Source of the DNA: Promicromonosporaceae bacterium
GTDB taxonomy: Bacteria; Actinomycetota; Actinomycetes; Actinomycetales; Cellulomonadaceae
Direction: 5' to 3'
Length of the DNA stretch: 49,846 nucleotides
NCBI GenBank assembly: GCA_009783295.1
Contig: WRHK01000026.1
Span: 1-49,846, forward strand
Within the stretch, counting starts at the first letter, position 1. The number at the start of each line of letters is the position of its first letter. A program made the translations under genes and the position numbers. A model generated the notes under the pieces. It saw nothing but the letters and a program-made list of their open reading frames with translations. It was not told the DNA's origin and made no database searches. Shown here in pieces: positions 17,159-23,631 of this stretch.

Positions 17159-19140
17159 AGCCGGGCTCCGGTCGCCTCGTCGTCGTCCAGGTCAGGGGTG
17201 AGGTCGGTGTCGATGGCGGGCTCGGTGAGCTGGCCGATGCCGTGCTGGGCGGCGTCGCCCTCCAGGCTGGAGATCACGTACCGGTAGTGCGGGTCGGTGG
17301 CCAGCAGGTCGGAGTGCGTGCCGACGGCGGTGATGCGCCCGTCCTGCAGGACGGCGACGCGGTCGGCGAGGGCGACGGTGGAGGGCCGGTGCGCGATGAC
17401 GAGCGTGGTGGTGCCGTGCAGCACCTCGCGCAGGCGGGCGGTGACGGCTTCCTCGGTGGTGACGTCGAGTGCTGAGAGCGGGTCGTCGAGGACCAGCACC
17501 TTGGGGCGGGCGGCGATGGCGCGCGCCAGGGCCAGGCGCTGCCGCTGCCCGCCGGACAGCGACAGGCCCTCCTCCCCGATGCGGGTCTCCACGCCCTGCG
17601 GCAGGTTGGCGGCGAAGTGCGCCTGGGCGACGTCGAGCGCCTCGGCCAGCAGCTCCTCCTTGAGGGCGCCGGGGGTGGCGTCGTCGACGCCGAGGAGCAC
17701 GTTCTCCCGCACGGACGCGGAGAACAGGGTGGGGTCCTCGAAGGCGACGGCCACGTTGCGGCGCACGTCGGCGCGCGTCATGCGGCGCACGTCCACGCCG
17801 TCGATCTCGACGGTGCCGCCCGTGACGTCGTACAGGCGCGGGATGAGCATCGCCAGGGTGGACTTGCCGGAGCCGGTCAGGCCCACGAGGGCGGTGGTGG
17901 TGCCGACGGGCAGGTCGAGGTCGACGTGCTCGAGCACCGGGTCCTTCGCGTCGTCGTACCGGAACGTCACGTCGCGCAGCACCACGTGCCCGTGCGGGTC
18001 CGCCGGGGTGATCGGGTCCTCGGGGTCGGTCAGCGGGTTGGCGGTGGTGATGACGTCGAAGAACCGGTCGACGGCGGTGCGCGCGTTGAGCGTCATCGAC
18101 AGCGTCATGCCCAGGTCGACGACGGGGCCGTTGATCACGGCGGCGGTCGCGAAGAACGCCGTCAGCGCGCCGACCGTGATGGTGCCCTGCGAGGCCTGCC
18201 ACGCGCCGATGGCCAGGCACACCGCGAGCGTGAGCTCGGGGATGAGCGTGAGCGCGACGTTGACCTGCGCCTGCGCGCGCGCCTTGGCCAGCTCGGTGGT
18301 GCGCAGCTTCTCGGCCTCGCCGGTGAACGTGGCCAGCGCGTCGCGGCCGCGGCCGAACGCCTTGAGCACGCGGATGCCGTGCACGGACTCCTCGACGCGC
18401 GTGGCCAGGTCGCCCGCCTGGTCCTGCGACCGGCGCGAGATGGTGCGGTAGCGGCGCGAGAACCGGAACGCGAGCACCGTCACCGGGATCGCCCCGACCA
18501 GGTACACGAACCCCAGCCAGCCCGTCGTGGCCGCCAGCACCCCGACGCCGATGATGACCGTCGCGAACGACACCACGAGCTGCAGCAGGCCGAACACGAT
18601 CCACCGGCGCAGCAGGCCCAGGTCGCTCATCGAGCGCGACAGCAGCTGCCCGCCCGCCCACCGGTCGTGGAACGCGACCGGCAGGTCCTGCAGGTGGCGG
18701 AACAGCACCATGCGCATGGACGACTCGATGTTGGTGCCCGGCAGCATCACCAGGCTGCGGCGCACCAGGATCAGCCCCGCCTCCGCGAGGCCCAGCAGCA
18801 GCACCAGGCCCATCGCCCCCCACAGCGCGGCGGTGTCACCGGTGCGGGCGCCCTGGGCCAGCGGGCCGTCGACCAGGTGCTGCAGCACGCGCGGGATGCC
18901 CAGCGCGGCGAGCGAGGCGCCCAGCGCGGACACCATGCCCGCGATCACGCGCGGCAGCGCCGGGCGGACGAACGGCATGAGGCGACGAAGCCCGGCCACC
19001 GTGGACAGTCCCGCGCCGCCCGGGGGGCTCGCGGCTCCCCCGGCGCCGGGCGGGGCGCTCGTGGCCGATGCGGTCGTAGGCGGGTGTGCGGGCGACTGTG
19101 CGCGCGAGGAAGCGCCGGGGACGGGAGGCATCACCGACAT
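17155..19140 (-). CDS. ABC exporter half-transporter with degenerate ATPase site
   Basis: The protein has 661 residues. An Ala/Pro/Gly-rich N-terminal tail (about residues 1-45) is followed by a six-helix exporter domain and an NBD with Walker A GLTGSGKST, signature LSLSGGQRQRLALARA and Walker B VLVLDDPLSALD, where Asp replaces the catalytic Glu. The H-loop (VIAHRPSTV) is kept. One Asp-for-Glu site is characteristic of heterodimeric exporters such as TM287/288 or LmrCD. An acidic C-terminal tail with DTDLTPDLDDDEATG ends the protein. It is the first gene of a two-gene operon. Confidence 0.9.
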   Translation of the reverse strand: MSVMPPVPGASSRAQSPAHPPTTASATSAPPGAGGAASPPGGAGLSTVAGLRRLMPFVRPALPRVIAGMVSALGASLAALGIPRVLQHLVDGPLAQGARTGDTAALWGAMGLVLLLGLAEAGLILVRRSLVMLPGTNIESSMRMVLFRHLQDLPVAFHDRWAGGQLLSRSMSDLGLLRRWIVFGLLQLVVSFATVIIGVGVLAATTGWLGFVYLVGAIPVTVLAFRFSRRYRTISRRSQDQAGDLATRVEESVHGIRVLKAFGRGRDALATFTGEAEKLRTTELAKARAQAQVNVALTLIPELTLAVCLAIGAWQASQGTITVGALTAFFATAAVINGPVVDLGMTLSMTLNARTAVDRFFDVITTANPLTDPEDPITPADPHGHVVLRDVTFRYDDAKDPVLEHVDLDLPVGTTTALVGLTGSGKSTLAMLIPRLYDVTGGTVEIDGVDVRRMTRADVRRNVAVAFEDPTLFSASVRENVLLGVDDATPGALKEELLAEALDVAQAHFAANLPQGVETRIGEEGLSLSGGQRQRLALARAIAARPKVLVLDDPLSALDVTTEEAVTARLREVLHGTTTLVIAHRPSTVALADRVAVLQDGRITAVGTHSDLLATDPHYRYVISSLEGDAAQHGIGQLTEPAIDTDLTPDLDDDEATGARL

Positions 19141-19234
19141 TCTGCACCCGAATCGATCCGATCGGTTGCCCCGGTCATTGGTGAGTCCATATCCCGGACG
19201 GTTTCACTCCAGCGTTTGACGCGCCCTCGAGCCG

Positions 19235-19681
19235 TCAGGCCGCGGGTCTCCAGGCGAGATCCGGGACGAACGGCGTCAGGCGCAGCTCCATCCCCGCCTC
19301 CTGCGGGGTGCGGTCCGCCTTGCGGGCGTTGCACGGGCTGCACGCGGCCACGAGGTTCAGCCACGACGAGGCCCCGCCGCGGGAGCGCGGCAGCACGTGG
19401 TCCACCGTGTCGGCCGGGCCGCCGCAGTACGCGCACCGCCCGTCGCGGGCCCGCACCCCCGCCTTGGTGCACGCCGGCGAGGTGCCGTGGCGGTAGCGCC
19501 AGCGCATCGTCACGTACCGCACCAGGCGCAGCACGCGCGGCAGCGGGTAGGGCCCGAACGTCGCCCCGACCACCGACTCCTCCACGACGGCGACCTCGCG
19601 CACCAGCATGTGGATCGCGTGGCGCACGGACACCCGGTGCAGCGGCTCGTAGCCGGCATTGAGGACCAGCACGTCGGCCAT
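19235..19681 (-). CDS. HNH endonuclease
   Basis: This 148-residue protein starts at ATG 19681 behind a strong GAGGAGG site. The HNH core is DHVLPRSRGGASSWLNLVAA, framed by zinc-binding pairs CAYC (upstream) and CSPC (downstream), giving the CxxC...DH...N...CxxC layout. The N-terminal part (VLNAGYEPLHRVSVRHAIHML) is the conserved lead-in of the stand-alone actinobacterial HNH family, which is widespread and not necessarily mobile. Cleavage target and role are unknown. A small ORF lies 110 bp upstream on the same strand. Confidence 0.88.
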   Translation of the reverse strand: MADVLVLNAGYEPLHRVSVRHAIHMLVREVAVVEESVVGATFGPYPLPRVLRLVRYVTMRWRYRHGTSPACTKAGVRARDGRCAYCGGPADTVDHVLPRSRGGASSWLNLVAACSPCNARKADRTPQEAGMELRLTPFVPDLAWRPAA

Positions 19682-19791
19682 GGTCGCCTCCTCGTCGTCC
19701 AGGTGGTGCTCGGGTGGTTTCGTGCCTGGACGACGAAAGCCGCCCAGGGACGTCCCTGCGACGGCTTCGGAGATGGCCGGGCTCTGCCCGG

Positions 19792-19920
19792 TCACGCGTG
19801 GTGAGGGCCGCAGGAATGGTCGATGAGATCGGAACGGTGCAGGTCGAAGCGTCGCTGCGCACCCGGGCCCGCGACGACGACGGCGCCGCGCGGCGTCGGG
19901 TCGGTCGGCCAGCTCTTCAC
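19792..19920 (-). CDS. Small ORF (42 aa) upstream of the HNH gene
   Basis: A GTG start at 19920 is preceded by GAGGAGG with a good six-base spacing, and the frame runs 42 codons to TGA at 19792-19794. The product (VKSWPTDPTPRGAVVV... ending GPHHA) is basic, Pro/Gly-rich, and has no membrane segment or known domain. It probably shares a transcript with the HNH gene from the TAGCCT promoter at 19993. Between it and the HNH start lies a perfect 14-bp palindrome, CAGGGACGTCCCTG (about 19745-19758). It may be a genuine small protein or a leader peptide. Confidence 0.5.
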   Translation of the reverse strand: MKSWPTDPTPRGAVVVAGPGAQRRFDLHRSDLIDHSCGPHHA

Positions 19921-19992
19921 GGTGCCCTCCTCTCGTGGTCCCGGTTCGGATCGTGCTCGTGCGTGCAGCGCGTACGCCCTGCCTCCGAGCCG

Positions 19993-20012
19993 AGGCTACG
20001 CCCGCGCGGGCG
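19993..20012 (-). promoter_or_regulatory. Candidate promoter and 14-bp palindrome upstream of small ORF/HNH
   Basis: Minus-strand TAGCCT (19993-19998) is immediately preceded by the perfect palindrome CGCCCGCGCGGGCG (19999-20012), which would sit between the -35 and -10 boxes, as repressor operators often do. The rest of 19921-20066 shows nothing else I can name. Confidence 0.35.
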
Positions 20013-20066
20013 TTCGAACCACCCCTTTTGCGCCCTCGGTTCCCCCGCGCGGGCGCCCCGTGGGCC

Positions 20067-20915
20067 TCAGTCGACGTGCGCTGCCAGCAGGTCCTCGGTG
20101 CGCTCCCAGATCGCGGCCGCGAGCGCCGTGTCGGCCAGGGCGGGCGGGGTGCGGCGGGCGGGGCGGCCGCGCTCGAGGTAGCGGCCGGGCTCCCAGTCGA
20201 CGCCGGCGGTGCCGGTGGCGAGGCGCACGAGCTGGTCGGCGCCCTTCTGGGGCGAGGCCATGAGCAGGCCCTTGAGGCGGGAGCGGTAGAACCAGCCGAC
20301 CAGGCCCTCGCCGTCGGAGCTGAAGCTGGACGCGATGACGCCGGGGTGGAAGGCGACGGTGGCCAGGCCGCGGTCGGCGTAGCGGCGCTGGAGCTCGGTC
20401 ATGGCGAGCAGGGAGGCGAGCTTGGCCTGGGCGTAGGCGCGCAGGGGGCGGTAGCGGGCGGCGGGGTCGGCGGCGGCGAAGGTGGCGGGGTCGAGGGTGC
20501 CGGCGTGCCGGACGGCCATGCTGGAGGTCCAGACGACGCTGCCGCGGGCGGCGAGCACGTTGCCGAGCACCAGGCGGGTGAGCAGGTAGGGGGCCAGGTG
20601 GTCGACCTGGAGGGTGCGCTCGAACCCGTCGGCGGTGGTGGCGAACGACTCGTGCAGGGCGCCGGCGTTGTTGGCGAGCACGTCGATGCGGGGGTAGGCG
20701 TCGACGAGCTCGGCGGCGAGGCGGCGCACGTCGTCGAGGCGGGCGAAGTCTGCGACGTGGCGGGGGGCGCCGAGCTCGTCGGCGAGCCGGGCGGTCTTGC
20801 CGGGGTTGCGTCCCACGACGACGACGTGGTGGCCGTCCGCGTGCAGGCGGCGTGCGGCGGCGGCGCCGATGCCGTCGGAGGCGCCGGTGATCACGATCGT
20901 GCGCGCGGAGGTCAT
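20067..20915 (-). CDS. Short-chain dehydrogenase/reductase (SDR)
   Basis: This 282-residue NAD(P)-dependent SDR has the cofactor motif TGASDGIG (about residues 10-17), NNAG (about 83-86), a catalytic Ser region VVWTSSMAV and catalytic YAQAK. The overall text, with a long C-terminal half, resembles the retinol-dehydrogenase/WW-oxidoreductase-like group. A GRNPGK stretch after the second strand suggests NADP preference. ATG 20915 is chosen over 20933 because CATCAT, a possible -10 box, lies six bases upstream. The substrate is unknown. It is divergent from the acylphosphatase gene. Confidence 0.87.
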   Translation of the reverse strand: MTSARTIVITGASDGIGAAAARRLHADGHHVVVVGRNPGKTARLADELGAPRHVADFARLDDVRRLAAELVDAYPRIDVLANNAGALHESFATTADGFERTLQVDHLAPYLLTRLVLGNVLAARGSVVWTSSMAVRHAGTLDPATFAAADPAARYRPLRAYAQAKLASLLAMTELQRRYADRGLATVAFHPGVIASSFSSDGEGLVGWFYRSRLKGLLMASPQKGADQLVRLATGTAGVDWEPGRYLERGRPARRTPPALADTALAAAIWERTEDLLAAHVD

Positions 20916-20921
20916 GGCGGC

Positions 20922-20958
20922 ATGATGCCGCACCGGGGCGGGGGCCGGGTCCTACGAT
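20922..20958. promoter_or_regulatory. Divergent leaderless -10 boxes (SDR / acylphosphatase)
   Basis: Minus-strand CATCAT (20922-20927) lies six bases before ATG 20915. Plus-strand TACGAT (20953-20958) lies seven bases before ATG 20966 and overlaps the alternative ATG 20957, which argues against that start. Confidence 0.4.
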
Positions 20959-20965
20959 GCGTCCC

Positions 20966-21253
20966 ATGGGCCCCGGCGGTGGCGTGCGGCGTGTGCGGGT
21001 GGTGGTGTCGGGGCGCGTGCAGGGCGTGGGGTTCCGCTGGTGGGTGCACGGCGCGGCCCGCGAGGCGGGCCTGGCCGGCTGGGTGCGCAACCGGCCCGAC
21101 GGCGACGTCGAGGCCGAGCTCGAGGGCGACGGCGCGGTCGTGGACGCGATGGTCGAGGCGCTGCGCGAGGGCCCGCCGATGGCGCGGGTGACGGGCGTGC
21201 GCACGTCGGAGGTGCCGCCGCGGGGCGACCGGGAGTTCCGGATCGAGGGTTGA
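20966..21253 (+). CDS. Acylphosphatase
   Basis: This 95-residue enzyme hydrolyses carboxyl-phosphate bonds such as acetyl phosphate. The signature GRVQGVGFRWWVHGAA contains the phosphate-binding loop with catalytic Arg, and WVRNRPDGDVEAELEG contains the catalytic Asn. The length is typical. The start ATG 20966 fits a leaderless transcript from TACGAT; ATG 20957 would add three residues. It is a stand-alone gene that converges with the sirohydrochlorin chelatase gene. Confidence 0.92.
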   Translation: MGPGGGVRRVRVVVSGRVQGVGFRWWVHGAAREAGLAGWVRNRPDGDVEAELEGDGAVVDAMVEALREGPPMARVTGVRTSEVPPRGDREFRIEG

Positions 21254-21274
21254 GGCGGCCGCGGAGCGCCGCGA

Positions 21275-21994
21275 CTACGCGGACGTCGCCTCCGCGAAGC
21301 GCGCCAGCACCAGGTCCACCAGGCCCGGCGGCACCGGGTCGCCGTCCGTCAGCAGGGGCGCCGTCGTCACATCGGCGCCCGCACGGGCGGCCAGGGCGGC
21401 GAAGAAGCCGGGTGCCAGCAGGTAGCTCGACACCACCACGCGCGCGCCGCCCGCGCGGGCCGCGGCGACGGCGTCGGGCACCGTCGGGGCGGCCGCCGAG
21501 ACGTACGACGGCGTGACCGGCCGGCCCAGCCGCTCCGCCAGGGCCGCGGCGACGGTCTCGCAGTCCGCGAGCGCCCGGGCGTCGCTGGACCCGGCGGCGG
21601 CGAGGACGACGGCGTCGTCGTCGCGCAGGCCGGCCTCGTCCAGGCGGGCGGCGAGCACGTCGACGAGGCGGGCGTCGGGGCCGAGGGCGCGGGCGACGGT
21701 GACGTGGGCGCCGGCGGCGAGGGCCTTGTCGGCGGCCTCGCGCAGGTCGACGTGCACGTGGTAGCCGGCGGACAGCAGCAGCGGGACCACGACGACGGGC
21801 TCGCCGCCGGGGCCGTCGGCGCCGAGGGCGGCCAGCGAGGTGGGCACGTCGGGCTGCTGGACGTCGACGAACCCGGCCGCCACGCGCGTTCCGGGCCCGG
21901 CGAGGCGGTCGCGCACGGCGTCGACGAGCGCCTGCACGGCCGCGGCCCCGGTGGGCGAGGACGTGCCGTGGGAGACGGCGAGCAGTGCGGTCAC
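21275..21994 (-). CDS. Sirohydrochlorin chelatase-like protein (CbiX/SirB)
   Basis: This 239-residue protein begins at GTG 21994 inside the hemD stop. It carries LLAVSHGTSSPTG with the metal-binding His, VVVPLLLSAGYHVHVDLREA with further His residues, and in the second half VSSYLLAPGFFAALAARAGAD, the usual two-domain arrangement. The family inserts iron (siroheme) or cobalt (cobalamin) into sirohydrochlorin. Linkage to hemD and nirBD points to iron and siroheme for nitrite reductase. A uroporphyrinogen-III methyltransferase is not in view. Confidence 0.87.
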   Translation of the reverse strand: MTALLAVSHGTSSPTGAAAVQALVDAVRDRLAGPGTRVAAGFVDVQQPDVPTSLAALGADGPGGEPVVVVPLLLSAGYHVHVDLREAADKALAAGAHVTVARALGPDARLVDVLAARLDEAGLRDDDAVVLAAAGSSDARALADCETVAAALAERLGRPVTPSYVSAAAPTVPDAVAAARAGGARVVVSSYLLAPGFFAALAARAGADVTTAPLLTDGDPVPPGLVDLVLARFAEATSA

Positions 21995-23148
21995 GGGTGG
22001 GCCCTCTCGATGCGGTAGCCGCGCTTGACGACGGTGCGGACCAGGTCGCGGCGGCCGACGGCCTCGCGCAGCCTGCCGATGGCCACCTCGACGGCGTGCG
22101 GGTCGCGGGAGTCGCCGGGCAGCGCGTCGAGCACGCGCTCGCGGGGCACGACGTCGCCGCCGGCGGCGGCGAGCAGGCGCAGCACCTCGACACCTGTCGG
22201 CGACAGCGGCAGCACCTGCCCGTCGAGCACGGCCACGCGGGCGCGGACCACGAGCGGCCCCGCGACGGTGGCCAGGGCGACGGCCTCGACCTGCTCGTAG
22301 TGGGCCACCAGGGCGCGCACGAGCGCGCCGAGGCGGCCGCGCTCGGGCTGGATGGGCGTGATGCCGCGCTGCACCAGGGGGCGGGCGGTGACGGGTCCGA
22401 CGGCGGCGGCGACGGTGCGCCCGGACGTGAACCGGTCGAGCACCTGCGGGCCGAGCCCGGCGTCCTCGACGGCCTCGAGCCACGCCTGCGCGCCGGGCGC
22501 CGAGGTGAAGACGACGGCGTCGACCTCCCCCGCGGCGGCGGCGCGCGCCGACTCCCGCACCGCCACCGGGTCGGGGGCGGGGCCCCACCGGTAGACGACC
22601 AGGTTGGTGACGCGCGCCCCGGCCTTCGCGAGCACGACGTCGAGACCGTCGGCGCCCGCACCGTGCTGCTGGATCGCCACATGCAGCCCCCCGACGCCCT
22701 CGGACAGCAGCACCTCGGCCACCTCGGCGGACGTCTCGGACTCGGCCACCCAGTCGGCCTGCAGGCCGGCGGCCTGGATCGCGCCGCGCGCCTTGGGGCC
22801 GCGGGCCACGATCCGGGTGCGGGCCAGGGCGGCGGTGAGGGCGTCGGCCAGGCCGTGGGCGTCGGCTGCCTCGACCCAGGCGCGGAACCCGACGCCCGTG
22901 GTGGCCACCAGCACGTCCGGCGGGTCGGCGAGCAGGGCGCGCGTGGCGGCGACGAGGGTGTCGTCGTCCACGTGGGGAACGATGCTCAGCGCGGGCGCGT
23001 GCCGCACGGTGGCGCCGCGCCGCTCGAGGGCGGCGGCGAGCTCGGAGGAGCGGCGGTCGGCGGTGACGAGCACCGTGGCGCCGGCCATGACGGGGGCCAG
23101 GGGTCGGGCCTCGCCCACGAGGGGCGGGCCGGCCGTGTGCTGCGTCAT
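21991..23148 (-). CDS. hemD: Uroporphyrinogen-III synthase fused to a winged-helix DNA-binding domain
   Basis: The protein has 385 residues. About residues 1-265 form the HemD fold with LVTADRRSSELAAALERRG, TSAPGAQAWLEAVED and VAAAVGPVTARPL. A linker leads to an OmpR-type winged helix (about 285-385: LPLSPTGVEVLRLLAAAGG ... VAIGRLREAVGR ... VVKRGYRIE). This fusion is known in actinobacteria (as in mycobacteria near nitrite genes). It may both supply the tetrapyrrole and act as a transcription regulator; the second role is inferred. ATG 23148 has GGAGG five bases upstream. A GlnR-like site lies ahead of it. Confidence 0.88.
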   Translation of the reverse strand: MTQHTAGPPLVGEARPLAPVMAGATVLVTADRRSSELAAALERRGATVRHAPALSIVPHVDDDTLVAATRALLADPPDVLVATTGVGFRAWVEAADAHGLADALTAALARTRIVARGPKARGAIQAAGLQADWVAESETSAEVAEVLLSEGVGGLHVAIQQHGAGADGLDVVLAKAGARVTNLVVYRWGPAPDPVAVRESARAAAAGEVDAVVFTSAPGAQAWLEAVEDAGLGPQVLDRFTSGRTVAAAVGPVTARPLVQRGITPIQPERGRLGALVRALVAHYEQVEAVALATVAGPLVVRARVAVLDGQVLPLSPTGVEVLRLLAAAGGDVVPRERVLDALPGDSRDPHAVEVAIGRLREAVGRRDLVRTVVKRGYRIERAHP

Positions 23149-23189
23149 CGTCACCTCCGGGTGGTGGTCCGGGCCTGGGAGCGCAGCCC

Positions 23190-23221
23190 AGGGTAGTGCG
23201 GCCGCGTTTCCGGCAGATGAC
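23190..23221 (-). promoter_or_regulatory. Candidate GlnR-like box and -10 for hemD
   Basis: Reading the minus strand, GTCAT-N6-GAAAC (23206-23221) matches the actinobacterial GlnR consensus GTNAC-N6-GNAAC except at one base. Ten bases further on is TACCCT (23190-23195), a possible -10 box. It lies in the 96-bp gap between nirD and hemD. A short hairpin (CCTGGG...CCCAGG) overlaps the -10 region. Confidence 0.45.
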
Positions 23222-23244
23222 GCGCCGCTGGGCGTCTCACGCGG

Positions 23245-23631
23245 TCACGGCCGCGCGGGCGGGCCGACGTGCACGACGCCGTCGGCCACCGCGACCGGGT
23301 AGGCGACCAGGTCGCCGTCGTGACCCTCCACCGGGGCGTAGCCCGCCGCGTCCAGGCATGCACCCGTGCGCAGGGCGAACACCTGCTTGTAGACCGGCCC
23401 GGCGACGGTCGGCTCGCCGCCGCGCGTGCCGACCAGGCCGCGGGACATGACGTTCGCGCCCGAGTACGGGTCGAGCTGCTGGACGGCCAGCACCTCGTCG
23501 TCGTGCAGGCGGAACACGGCCACCTGGACCTGGGTGCCGTCGGGCAGGTCCACGAGGGCGGCGGCGCCGCGCTCGGCGGCCAGGTCGGCCAGGCGGCAGA
23601 CCGGCGTCAGGCCGGCCAGGGTGGTGCTCAT
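23245..23631 (-). CDS. nirD: Nitrite reductase (NADH) small subunit
   Basis: This 128-residue Rieske-like protein has the NirD-typical VAVFRLHDDEVLAVQQLDPY and the later region around GPVYKQVFALRTGACLD. As in other NirD proteins, the Rieske Cys-His cluster ligands are absent. It pairs with NirB in the cytoplasm to reduce nitrite to ammonium. The ATG overlaps the nirB stop (ATGA), so the two are coupled. Confidence 0.93.
   Translation of the reverse strand: MSTTLAGLTPVCRLADLAAERGAAALVDLPDGTQVQVAVFRLHDDEVLAVQQLDPYSGANVMSRGLVGTRGGEPTVAGPVYKQVFALRTGACLDAAGYAPVEGHDGDLVAYPVAVADGVVHVGPPARP

Noticed and set aside
19993-20030. LexA (SOS) box near GTTCGAAC upstream of the HNH gene
   Set aside because: Only the central GTTCGAAC is present; the spaced TCGAAC-N4-GTTCGA form of actinobacterial LexA sites is not.
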